Part shown: piece after piece, positions 1 through 7,351 of the stretch
Numbering within the stretch: position 1 is the first letter of the stretch
Layout: each line of letters opens with the position of its first letter
Assembly (NCBI GenBank): GCA_905215055.1
Contig: CAJMOH010000045.1
Span: forward strand, 1 to 22,118
Reading direction: 5' to 3'
Length of the DNA stretch: 22,118 nucleotides
From: an uncultured bacterium
GTDB taxonomy: Bacteria > Bacillota > Clostridia > Oscillospirales > Acutalibacteraceae
Notes under the pieces: generated by a model
Databases searched by the model: none
Told to the model about the DNA's origin: nothing
Seen by the model: the letters and a program-made list of their open reading frames with translations, nothing else
Program-made: the position numbers and the translations under genes

Positions 1-2259
1 CATGGTAAAGGTGTACTTGCCATTTCCTTTATTGGTCAGCTCCAGGGGCTGGCCCCGGCTGTCCAGGACGGTCAAGCTCTCCAGCGTAAAGCCCAGATCG
101 GGGGTGGCGGTGATGGTCACCGTGCGGCCACGGCTGGCCCGGCTGGGGCTCACCGTCACGGTGCCGCCGGGGGTCTCCGGCGTTGTCACGGCGTAGGTGG
201 GCGGGATGGGTACAGGCTCGGGCTTGCCGGGCCATTGGCCGCTGCCCTGAATTGTGCCGCTGCCAGTCACGGCGTTGCCGGTGATTTCGCCCTTTACTTG
301 AAGATTTCCGTTGTTTTGAATCCTTCCGTTGTTGATCAGGGTCGTGCCCGCCGGGATGGTCAGCGTGGCATCCTGCGGGATCGTCAACGTCTCGCCTGCG
401 GCAATGGTCAGGTCCTCCCGCAAGGTCACATTGCCGTACACGGTGCCAACGCGGTTTTCAAAGATGATGCTGTTTTCTTGTTTGGTTGTTTCGCCGCTGA
501 TCGGCTCATCGTCAACCCCCTCTGTATCAGTCGTATTGGCGCGGACAACAGAGTTGCCGTTGATGGTGACATCAGCGGATTTGTCAGTGCCGGTAGTTTC
601 CGCAAGAATGCCATAGCTGCCCTGCTTAGCTGCACCGCCTGTGGCCGTAACGGTGCCGCCGGTGATGGCGACCTCGACGTCGGCTATTGTATTCGTCGCG
701 GAAATCCCGCTGCTTTTGCCGTTGGTGGCAGTCCCGCCTGTGGCTGTAACAGTGGCGTTCTTGATGGTGACCTCAACGAGCTGGACACTACTTGTATCAC
801 CCGAGTAAATCCCGCCGCTGTTTCCCTGTTCGGTTGTGCCGCCTGTGGCTGTAACGGTGCTGTCCTCGATAGAACAGGTTTGTGCCGCATAAAGTCCACA
901 GCTGAACTGTGTTGAGGCAGTGCCGCCCTCAGCCTTGACAGTGGCATTCGCGATCTCAAGTTTTGCATTGGTAGCAATACCACAGCTCAGTTCTCCTGTG
1001 CCGCTTTTGCCTGTGACATCGCCGCCAGAGATGGTCATGTCGCCGCTACTGGCAAAAATGCCTATACTATTTCGTTCTCCTGTACTGCCGATGCCTGTGA
1101 CATCGCCGCCGGAAATTTTAATATCATTCCTGGTATAAATGCCGAGACTGTCAGCGTCGGCTTTCCCGCTTGTGGCGTTAAGGGTGCCGCTCGTGATTGT
1201 GAGAGCGCCTCCGCAGCGAATGCCATAACTAAGTCGGGCTTCCCCAGTCGTGGCAGTAACAATGCCGCCGTTCATCGTAAAGTTGCCGCTGGTGTTCATA
1301 CCGTAACTGAAATCATGAGCGGTATCGCCCGTGGCGGTAACAACGCCGTCGTGAATGGTGATACTCCCATCGGCTCGAACGCCCATACTATAACGGTTAT
1401 CAGCTTCCCCACCCGTGGCGACAACAGTACCGCCGTTAATCGTGAAAGAACTGGCATAAATGCCGTAACTATCTCTGAAAGCATTACCACCCGTGGCATT
1501 CACTGTGCCGTCCTCAATGGTGACAGAGTTAGAGGCGTAAATGCCGCAGCTATTCCAGCCAGCTTTCCCGCTCGCGGCGTGAAGGCTGCCGTCCTCAATG
1601 GTGACAGAGTTAGAGGCGTAAATGCCGCAGCTATTCCCGCCAGCTTCCCCGCTTTGCGCGGTAATACTGCCGCCGTTGACCGTGAAAGATTGCGCGGGGT
1701 AAATCCCGTAACTGTCCCCAGAAGCGGACTCGCCTGTGGCGGTAACAGTACCGCTGTCAATGGTGATCGTGCCGTTGGCGTAAATGCCGCAGCTGTTGCC
1801 ATGCTCAGTAGGCCCACCATAGACCGTCAAAGAGGCGCTGTTCTCGCCGCTGATGGTGAGGCTGCCGTTGCCCAGATTGATGCCGCAGCTGGCGGCGCTC
1901 CCGCCCCCTTGCGCGTCCACGGTGTTTTTACCCACCAGCGCAAGGGCCAAATTGCCCGACTGGCGGTAAATGGCCATGCTCTCACGACTATTGCCATATT
2001 CCTTTGCTTGTTTGATGGCGGCGTTTTGCAGGGTTAGTGTTTCGCCGTCCCACATAATGTTGTAGTTTTCGGCAGTTGCGTCCGTTGTTGTGACGGCGCC
2101 GGTATCTGCGTCCGTCTTGGCGTAGGCGGGTGTTTCTTTACTGCCTGTGAGTGCCACGCTGCCTACATTGACAGTCGCCCCGTCCGCCGCCAGCGCCGTG
2201 GCGGGCAGCAGGACCAGGCACAAGCACAAAGCCATACACAGACCGAGAATTTTTTTCAT
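1..2259 (-). CDS. Secreted repeat-rich surface protein (3' end outside window)
   Basis: An uninterrupted minus-strand reading frame of 753 codons starts at ATG 2257-2259 and is still open at the window edge, so the C-terminus is missing. A GGGAGG ribosome binding site lies about 6 nt upstream. Residues 1-24 form a signal peptide (MKK, hydrophobic core, ALA cleavage site). Residues of about 123-576 hold 16 imperfect repeats of about 26 residues. Each opens with S-C/Y-G-I-Y-A, followed by a T-I-x-x-G-T-V-T-A-T-G strand pattern, as expected for a right-handed beta-helix or adhesin-like stalk. A threonine/isoleucine-rich stretch (LTIPQDATLTIPAGTTL) and a divergent InlB B-repeat-like domain (about residues 688-753) follow. 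Proteins of this type in Oscillospiraceae often end in SLH or sorting signals, but none is visible here. The role is probably surface adhesion or glycan contact; the exact function is unknown. Confidence 0.85.
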   Translation of the reverse strand, partial: MKKILGLCMALCLCLVLLPATALAADGATVNVGSVALTGSKETPAYAKTDADTGAVTTTDATAENYNIMWDGETLTLQNAAIKQAKEYGNSRESMAIYRQSGNLALALVGKNTVDAQGGGSAASCGINLGNGSLTISGENSASLTVYGGPTEHGNSCGIYANGTITIDSGTVTATGESASGDSYGIYPAQSFTVNGGSITAQSGEAGGNSCGIYASNSVTIEDGSLHAASGKAGWNSCGIYASNSVTIEDGTVNATGGNAFRDSYGIYASSFTINGGTVVATGGEADNRYSMGVRADGSITIHDGVVTATGDTAHDFSYGMNTSGNFTMNGGIVTATTGEARLSYGIRCGGALTITSGTLNATSGKADADSLGIYTRNDIKISGGDVTGIGSTGERNSIGIFASSGDMTISGGDVTGKSGTGELSCGIATNAKLEIANATVKAEGGTASTQFSCGLYAAQTCSIEDSTVTATGGTTEQGNSGGIYSGDTSSVQLVEVTIKNATVTATGGTATNGKSSGISATNTIADVEVAITGGTVTATGGAAKQGSYGILAETTGTDKSADVTINGNSVVRANTTDTEGVDDEPISGETTKQENSIIFENRVGTVYGNVTLREDLTIAAGETLTIPQDATLTIPAGTTLINNGRIQNNGNLQVKGEITGNAVTGSGTIQGSGQWPGKPEPVPIPPTYAVTTPETPGGTVTVSPSRASRGRTVTITATPDLGFTLESLTVLDSRGQPLELTNKGNGKYTFTM
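532..1890 (-). repeat. Coding tandem repeat array, 16 units of about 78-100 bp
   Basis: Sixteen degenerate units inside the surface protein are each recognisable by a Ser-Cys/Tyr-Gly-Ile start. Most are 26-27 codons; the three nearest the 5' end of the window are longer (28-35 codons) with inserted residues. The units diverge in DNA and protein, except for one near-identical adjacent pair listed separately. The pattern suggests old expansion with at least one recent duplication. Confidence 0.8.
1506..1637 (-). repeat. Recent 81-bp duplication within the repeat array
   Basis: Positions 1506-1556 (51 bp) are identical to 1587-1637, offset by exactly 81 bp (27 codons). The intervening 30 bp differ from their counterpart only at scattered positions. 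Both copies encode SCGIYASNSVTIEDG. The in-frame offset and near identity contrast with the other, diverged units and point to a recent slippage or unequal-crossover event. Confidence 0.85.
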
Positions 2260-2284
2260 GGTGGTTCCTCCCTTCCATTCTATC

Positions 2285-2343
2285 CCAAAAGGAGACCATG
2301 TCGTATGGGGTTCATACGACAGGAAAAGGCCATGGCCTTTTGG
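2285..2343 (-). promoter_or_regulatory. Structured 5' leader of the surface protein gene
   Basis: In the minus-strand transcript the leader contains an 18-bp perfect palindrome (2324-2341, centre CATG) and a hairpin with 9-bp arms and a 5-nt loop (2299-2321). The segment CCAAAAGG (2343-2336) can also pair with CCTTTTGG (2292-2285), enclosing the 9-bp hairpin. That long-range pairing uses the same bases as one arm of the palindrome, so the two folds exclude each other. The ribosome binding site (2266-2271) lies outside both. A regulatory role is an inference. Confidence 0.45.
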
Positions 2344-2357
2344 TTGCATTTTATTTC

Positions 2358-2366
2358 AGTATAGCA
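2358..2366 (-). promoter_or_regulatory. Extended -10 promoter for the surface protein gene
   Basis: The minus strand reads TGCTATACT, an extended -10 element (TGn plus a 5/6 match to TATAAT), about 100 nt upstream of the start codon. No good -35 hexamer sits 16-18 bp further upstream. This fits an extended -10 promoter or an activator-dependent one. Confidence 0.5.
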
Positions 2367-2652
2367 GAAAAAACAGAATTGCGCTATTACCCGTTTTAGG
2401 GGGGAAAATGGACCATTTTGGGGACATTTTGGCCTGTTTTCCCGGTGGAAAGCTTCATTTTTCCGCGGCGCCATGCGGTTTTTTGACTATTCGGATAAAG
2501 GAAGAGTTTTGGGGGGATTTTTTGGGGGGTGGGGAAAAATTTTTTCCCGGGGACGGGGCCGCCGCCCCTTGAGAAATTTTCTATATTTTCTTCACATCCT
2601 CTGGATAAAATTTCCGTTTTCGCAGAACATGGGTCCTCTCTCTCCTTTTGTC
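2367..2652. other. Intergenic spacer, G/T-rich, no gene seen
   Basis: No convincing coding frame exists on either strand. The segment is biased to runs of G, T and C. Around 2511-2534 there are two G6 runs and a G4 run, then an A/T run and C3G4. A local GGGGC/GCCCC hairpin lies near 2555-2569. It separates the divergent surface-protein and amt promoters. Confidence 0.5.
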
Positions 2653-2681
2653 TTGACATCTCCTCCCGGCTCTTATATAAT
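2653..2681 (+). promoter_or_regulatory. Consensus sigma-A promoter upstream of amt-PII
   Basis: TTGACA (2653-2658) and TATAAT (2676-2681) are exact consensus hexamers separated by the ideal 17 bp. Transcription should start near 2688. This is the strongest promoter in the window, and two terminator hairpins follow within 115 nt, so expression of amt probably depends on read-through. Confidence 0.85.
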
Positions 2682-2699
2682 GTGGGTAACATTTTCGCA

Positions 2700-2715
2700 G
2701 AAGCAATGGTGCTTT
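2700..2715 (+). promoter_or_regulatory. Candidate hexaloop antiterminator hairpin (ANTAR-like)
   Basis: GAAGC (2700-2704) can pair with GCTTT (2711-2715, one G-U pair), leaving the six-base loop AATGGT with A at position 1 and G at position 4. That is the loop signature bound by ANTAR antiterminators of the EutV/NasR type. Its 3' arm is the 5' arm of the first terminator (2711-2741), so the two folds are mutually exclusive. Only one clear hexaloop is present near the terminator. The second hairpin could show AAAGAT if its top pair opens. Speculative but specific. Confidence 0.35.
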
Positions 2716-2741
2716 GAGGGATTTCTCTCAAAGCTTTTTTT
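2711..2741 (+). terminator. First intrinsic terminator in the amt leader
   Basis: GCTTTGAG (2711-2718) pairs perfectly with CTCAAAGC (2727-2734) and is followed directly by seven T. Used alone it would release an RNA of about 50 nt from the promoter at 2653. Its position between promoter and gene makes it an attenuator candidate. Confidence 0.8.
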
Positions 2742-2758
2742 ATGTTCACAAGGGGCAA

Positions 2759-2802
2759 GGACGCCTGGGGAAAAGATTTCCCGGGCGTCCTTTTCTTTTT
2801 CT
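2759..2802 (+). terminator. Second intrinsic terminator in the amt leader
   Basis: A 14-bp stem (2759-2772 with 2777-2790, two G-U pairs) with an AAGA loop is followed by a T-rich tract (TTTTCTTTTTCT). It lies 17 nt beyond the first terminator and 60 nt before the amt start codon. No gene ends upstream on this strand, so both hairpins must act on the leader transcript. Confidence 0.8.
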
Positions 2803-2861
2803 CGGAAACCCGCGGGCAAACCGCTTCACATAGATACTTTCCAAGAAAAGAGTTGGTTGTT

Positions 2862-4589
2862 ATGACGTTTAGTGCGGTCAACACGATTTGGGTACTGGTG
2901 GGCGCTGCCCTGGTATTCTTCATGCAGGCAGGCTTTTCTCTGTGTGAAGCGGGCTTTACCCGGGCGAAAAACACCGGTAATATTCTGATGAAAAACCTGA
3001 TGGACTTTTGCATTGGCACGCCCTGCTTCTGGCTGGTGGGATTTGGCATTATGTTTGGCAGCGGCACGGCTCTCTTTGGCACGCTCGATCCCCTGATTAT
3101 GGGAGATTACAGCCACATCCTCCCGGCGGGAGTGCCGCTGTGGGCCTACGCCATCTTTCAAACGGTGTTCTGCGCCACCTCCGCCACCATTGTCTCCGGC
3201 GCCATGGCCGAGCGCACCAAGTTCTCCGCCTATTGCATCTATTCAGCGGCGATCTCTCTGATTATCTACCCCATTTCCGGCCACTGGATCTGGGGCGGCG
3301 GCTGGCTGGCTCAGCTGGGCTTCCACGATTTCGCCGGCTCCACCGCGGTGCATATGGTGGGCGGCATTTGCGCCCTAATCGGCGCCAAGATTCTGGGGCC
3401 CCGCATTGGCAAGTATGACAAGAACGGCAAGCCCCGGGCTATTCTGGGCCACAACATGACCTCCGCGGCCCTGGGAGTATTTATCCTGTGGTTCTGCTGG
3501 TTTGGCTTCAACGGCGCCTCCACGGTGGGCATGGACACCGACGAGCTGATGGAGCGGGCCGGGCTGGTGTTCTTCAACACCAACATGTCCGCCGCTGTGG
3601 CCTGCTGTGCGGCTCTAATTTTCACTTGGGTCCGCTATAAGAAGCCCGACGTCTCCATGACCTACAACGCGGCTCTGGCCGGCCTGGTGGGCGTTACCGC
3701 CGGCTGCGACGCGGTGAACCCTGTGGGAGCCTTCTTTATCGGCGCCGTCTGCGGCATTGTCATGGTGCTGGCTATTGAATTCTTTGACAAGGTGGCGAAA
3801 ATCGACGACCCGGTGGGGGCTATTTCCGTTCACTGTGTGTGCGGCGCCCTGGGAACTTTGCTTACAGGCCTGTTCGCCACTGGCAGCTCCACGGATCCCG
3901 GCCTGTTCTATGGCGGCGGTCTTGGCCTGCTGGGAATCCAAGCCCTGGGCGTGTTCTCTGTGGCGCTGTATGTGACTGTTGTCATCACCATTGTGTTCCT
4001 GGTAATCAAGCACACCATCGGCCTGCGGGCAGACCCCGAGGACGAGCTGGCAGGCCTGGATGTTTCCGAGCACGGACTGCTTACGGCCTATGCTGGATTT
4101 AGCATGCTGCCCGATACCGCCACCCTGGAGGACGCCCCGGAAAGTGTCACCGCTCCCACACAGGTTACAGGCCAGGTTCCTCCCGCCGAGGCGGTTCCCG
4201 TCAAGAAAATGCCCACCTTCTCGGACGAAACGCCAAAATTCACCAAGGTGGAAATCATCTGCAAGGAGTCCCGCTTTGAAGCGCTGAAGAAGGCCATGAT
4301 GGACATTGGCATCACGGGCATGACCATGTCCCATGTGCTGGGCTGCGGCCTGCAAAAAGGAAAGCCCGAATACTATCGCGGCGTGCAGGTAGAGGCCACT
4401 CTGCTGCCCAAGGTTCAGGTGGATATCGTGGTCAGCAAGATTCCCGTACGGACAGTGATCGAAACCGCCAAGAAGGTTCTCTATACGGGACATATCGGCG
4501 ACGGAAAAATCTTCGTCTACGACGTTGAGAACGTGGTAAAGGTCCGCACCGGCGAGGAGGGCTATGACGCACTTCAGGACGTGGAGTAA
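2862..4589 (+). CDS. amt: Ammonium transporter fused to a C-terminal PII domain
   Basis: This 575-residue protein joins an Amt/MEP/Rh channel (about 1-395, eleven expected membrane segments) to a GlnB/GlnK-type PII domain (about 460-575) through a Pro/Ala/Thr-rich linker. Channel features include the paired pore histidines H164 (GSTAVHMVGG) and H324 (DPVGAISVHCVCG). The PII part keeps GLQKGKPEYYRG of the T-loop, LLPKVQVDIVV, TGHIGDGKIF (nucleotide/2-oxoglutarate loop) and VRTGEEG. The residue matching uridylylated Tyr51 of E. coli GlnB is Val510, so classical uridylylation is not expected. ATG 2862 was chosen because the Amt N-terminus begins there; upstream in-frame codons lie inside terminator hairpins. 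It would import ammonium with built-in PII gating. The gene is monocistronic and ends at the terminator near 4684. Confidence 0.93.
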   Translation: MTFSAVNTIWVLVGAALVFFMQAGFSLCEAGFTRAKNTGNILMKNLMDFCIGTPCFWLVGFGIMFGSGTALFGTLDPLIMGDYSHILPAGVPLWAYAIFQTVFCATSATIVSGAMAERTKFSAYCIYSAAISLIIYPISGHWIWGGGWLAQLGFHDFAGSTAVHMVGGICALIGAKILGPRIGKYDKNGKPRAILGHNMTSAALGVFILWFCWFGFNGASTVGMDTDELMERAGLVFFNTNMSAAVACCAALIFTWVRYKKPDVSMTYNAALAGLVGVTAGCDAVNPVGAFFIGAVCGIVMVLAIEFFDKVAKIDDPVGAISVHCVCGALGTLLTGLFATGSSTDPGLFYGGGLGLLGIQALGVFSVALYVTVVITIVFLVIKHTIGLRADPEDELAGLDVSEHGLLTAYAGFSMLPDTATLEDAPESVTAPTQVTGQVPPAEAVPVKKMPTFSDETPKFTKVEIICKESRFEALKKAMMDIGITGMTMSHVLGCGLQKGKPEYYRGVQVEATLLPKVQVDIVVSKIPVRTVIETAKKVLYTGHIGDGKIFVYDVENVVKVRTGEEGYDALQDVE

Positions 4590-4677
4590 AGTTTCCTTAG
4601 TCAAATTCAGGAAGCGCTCGCCGGTCCACCACCCCTGAAGCTCTTCGAAAGTCCCGTCCCTGAAAACGGGCAGGCAG

Positions 4678-4724
4678 AAAAAAACGAGAGGTTCGGCGCA
4701 ACCAGCCGCGAACCTCTCGTTTTT
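4678..4724. terminator. Bidirectional terminator between amt and the sugar operon
   Basis: A 12-bp stem (4684-4695 with 4709-4720) is flanked by seven A on the left and five T on the right, so it gives a hairpin plus U-tract in both directions. It lies between the converging ends of amt (4589) and the last gene of the minus-strand operon (4772) and probably serves both. Confidence 0.88.
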
Positions 4725-4771
4725 GCGTTTTGGAAAAACAAACTGCCCTCTGGCGGCCGGGGCAAAGAGAA

Positions 4772-7318
4772 TCAATTCAAAAGCATTACCGGACCCAAAA
4801 TTCCTTCCGGGGAGAAGGGCCGCTGCTTGGAAAGATCGTCTCCCAAGGCATCTCCCAGGCTGGTGGCCGCTAAAACCGTCAGCTGGTTTTCCCCTTCCCC
4901 CGCCAGCGCGCTGACATCATACCGGTAAGGATACCCGACGCGCACACCGGCGGACCGGCCGTTGACAAGCACCTCCACACCCTCAAAGGCCCGGCCCAGA
5001 TCTATTATTCTGGCGGGACCCTCAAAAGCGGTCTCATAGCAGATGATCCCAGAAAAGCCAGGCTCTTTAGAGGAGATGTCCTCCAGCTGGTCCGTGACGC
5101 AGAGAGGCTGAAACCGCTCCTGCTCCCGATAGTCCGCCAGAGAAATGCTCCAGGCGCCGGACAGTTCTCTCCTCTCGCCAGAAAGCTCCGGACGGAAAGG
5201 AAGGTCTCCCTCCCCTGGCAAGGCCTCCTGCCGGCCTGCCAGCAGAATGACAGACTCGCCCCGGTCCAGGGACAGAGGCAGCCATCCCCGCTGGTCGGGC
5301 TGAGCCGCCTCCAGGGTATTGTCCTCGGCGTGATACCACACATAGGCGGGAGCTTCCTCCACCAAAACAGCCGTATCCAGCCTGTGGTTCATGGAGGAGT
5401 TGACCAGCAGGTACACGGTCATATCCTCCTGCAAATACTTGTAGCACCGCAGCCAAGGCTGATATTCCCGAGCCGCGCAGGCCGCGCCCTCTCGCAGCAG
5501 CGGGAGCAGTTCTTCATCTTGGATGACCGGCACGCTGGGAGCGCTGGCGCCGTCCAAGCCCTTAGCGGCGTGACCCACAAAGCGGACACAAGCTCCTTGC
5601 CGATACAGCCGCTCCAGTTGGGCCAGCGCATGATCGGGCAGCAGATCGATATGGTCCACCAGCAGGGTGCGGTAAGAGGCCTCTCCCACCTGAAGCCTGC
5701 CCTGGGACACCGAGGCGGTTTCCAATGCGTCAACACACACCAGCTCGTAGGGGATCTGATGGGTGAGGCACAGCTTGCCAATGACGCCGTAATCCCGGTA
5801 GCCGCCTGCCCATTCTCCTTCCGCGGGGAACAAAACGGCGTTGTCCACGGCGGCCCGGCCTCCGTTGAGAAGGTGGCACACCCGGTTCATATAGTCAAAA
5901 ACCAGGTGCATATAGCGGTATTGGGGATTCATCCCGTGGGCGTAAAAATGGGGCGGACAATCTGGGTCCGGAAAGGCCTTTTCTGTAAAAGCGTGGGGTA
6001 CAAACCAGTTGATCCCCCCCACCAGCATGTGATCCGCCATCCACTTCATCATGGAAAGGCCCTCGCTCCAGCCAAAGGCGCCGAAGATCTCGCACATGGC
6101 CCTGCCCTTCATCCGGGGATTCTGATGGGCCGCGGAAGCCGCCAGCTGCTGAATGCTGTAATGGTAAAAGCCATTTTTGCCGTAGTCCCGGTCGGGGATC
6201 AGCTGGTTGAGCACCACGTCAATGCCCCCCATGTGCTGACCCGCCATTGCCCGGAAATAGTGGCCAGTGCCAGGCCCCAGCCGGGAGTGAAGGCCCACGT
6301 CCTCCAGCACATGACCGATATATTCCACCCCATGCTCCTCGCACCAGTCGCCCAGCTGCCGGGAGAAGTTTTCCTCGTACATCCTGGTGATAATGTCCAT
6401 ATAAGTTACCCGCGCCTTGGCCTGGGCGCCGTTTAGATCGTTGTACAGACCCACAATGGCGGTGGGCCCTCCCATCCGCTGCTGAAACAGCCGCCACACC
6501 TGATCGGACCAGGGAAGGGGCATTTGATCCCCAATCTTCACCATGCCAAAGCCAGTGCCGCCCAGGTTGTAAAAGCCCGGCTCGTCTGAAAAGAAGCCCG
6601 CGAAGGTTTTGCCAAAGTCCTCCTTATAGCGTTCCCAGTGAGGCTCGTACACGGTGTCCAGCAAAATGCGGCAGGACTCCTTCTCCAAAAAGGAGATGTG
6701 ATCGCTGGCCTTTTGCACGGCCTCCATCAGCTTGGTATAGGTAAACACCACCCAGTGTCCTTGGGGAATGTCCATTTTCAGCCAGCCGTTTTCCAAACGG
6801 TCTGTCACGTCCTGGAGCTGGTCGTACCACACCCGGCCATTCGGATCTTCCTGCCGGCGGGCCAGAATCACCGCCACCAGGGTCTCTCCCTTGCGCTGGA
6901 AAACACGGCCCATCATCCGTCTGGAGCCAAGGTCTGTGGCAGCCGCCAGCCGGAATCCCTCCAGAGGGCCGTCCACCTCCAGGGCTTTCTCCTCCAAATA
7001 CCAGCGCTTCAAACGCTCTGGGGCGTTCCTCACGGCGCCGTTAGCGTAGCCAGTGGGAAAATGGGAATCGTCCAAAATCCACACCCGCATTCCCCTGTGC
7101 CGGGCTTCGTCCATAATCACGTCCACATCCTGCCACCATTTCGGCCCTACATAGTCCGGGTGAGGCCGGGCCTCCAGGCAGACCGCGTGAATGCCGCAGC
7201 TGTCAATCTTTTCCATGTATTCCCGCAGCGTGGACTCCTCCGCGCCGTGCTGCCAGAAAAAGGGCATAATATAGTTTTCCGGGGTTCCCCCCACAAGGTC
7301 CATCATTCTTCTGTTCAT
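4772..7318 (-). CDS. GH106-like glycoside hydrolase (alpha-L-rhamnosidase-related)
   Basis: An 848-residue protein without a signal peptide. The N-terminal barrel region carries patterns I associate with clostridial GH106-related enzymes: MPFFWQHG near residue 18, LEARPHPDYVGPKWW (48-62), WILDDSHFPTGYANG (80-94), GFFSDEPGFY (241-250) and MCEIFGAFGWSEG (408-420). Acidic residues E246 and E410 are candidate catalytic carboxylates. The C-terminal 120 residues (IIDLGRAFEGVEVLVNGRSAG) look like a galactose-binding jelly-roll domain. GH106 members hydrolyse alpha-L-rhamnosides, but substrate assignment for this divergent branch is uncertain. An AGAGAGGAG ribosome binding site supports the start. 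It is the last gene of the operon, 33 nt after the response regulator, and acts in the cytoplasm on imported sugar. Confidence 0.75.
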   Translation of the reverse strand: MNRRMMDLVGGTPENYIMPFFWQHGAEESTLREYMEKIDSCGIHAVCLEARPHPDYVGPKWWQDVDVIMDEARHRGMRVWILDDSHFPTGYANGAVRNAPERLKRWYLEEKALEVDGPLEGFRLAAATDLGSRRMMGRVFQRKGETLVAVILARRQEDPNGRVWYDQLQDVTDRLENGWLKMDIPQGHWVVFTYTKLMEAVQKASDHISFLEKESCRILLDTVYEPHWERYKEDFGKTFAGFFSDEPGFYNLGGTGFGMVKIGDQMPLPWSDQVWRLFQQRMGGPTAIVGLYNDLNGAQAKARVTYMDIITRMYEENFSRQLGDWCEEHGVEYIGHVLEDVGLHSRLGPGTGHYFRAMAGQHMGGIDVVLNQLIPDRDYGKNGFYHYSIQQLAASAAHQNPRMKGRAMCEIFGAFGWSEGLSMMKWMADHMLVGGINWFVPHAFTEKAFPDPDCPPHFYAHGMNPQYRYMHLVFDYMNRVCHLLNGGRAAVDNAVLFPAEGEWAGGYRDYGVIGKLCLTHQIPYELVCVDALETASVSQGRLQVGEASYRTLLVDHIDLLPDHALAQLERLYRQGACVRFVGHAAKGLDGASAPSVPVIQDEELLPLLREGAACAAREYQPWLRCYKYLQEDMTVYLLVNSSMNHRLDTAVLVEEAPAYVWYHAEDNTLEAAQPDQRGWLPLSLDRGESVILLAGRQEALPGEGDLPFRPELSGERRELSGAWSISLADYREQERFQPLCVTDQLEDISSKEPGFSGIICYETAFEGPARIIDLGRAFEGVEVLVNGRSAGVRVGYPYRYDVSALAGEGENQLTVLAATSLGDALGDDLSKQRPFSPEGILGPVMLLN

Positions 7319-7351
7319 GGTAGCTTGCTCCTCTCTTTTCTTGGCGTTCTG

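Noticed and set aside
235..2037. Long plus-strand frames over the repeat region (for example 235-915 and 1315-2037)
   Set aside because: They are antisense to a 753-codon minus-strand gene with signal peptide and ribosome binding site; their length comes from the repetitive, GC-biased codons of that gene.
2742..2861. Earlier in-frame ATG for the ammonium transporter at 2742
   Set aside because: The extra 40 codons run through both terminator hairpins, encode nothing typical of Amt proteins and lack a ribosome binding site; Amt similarity begins at 2862.
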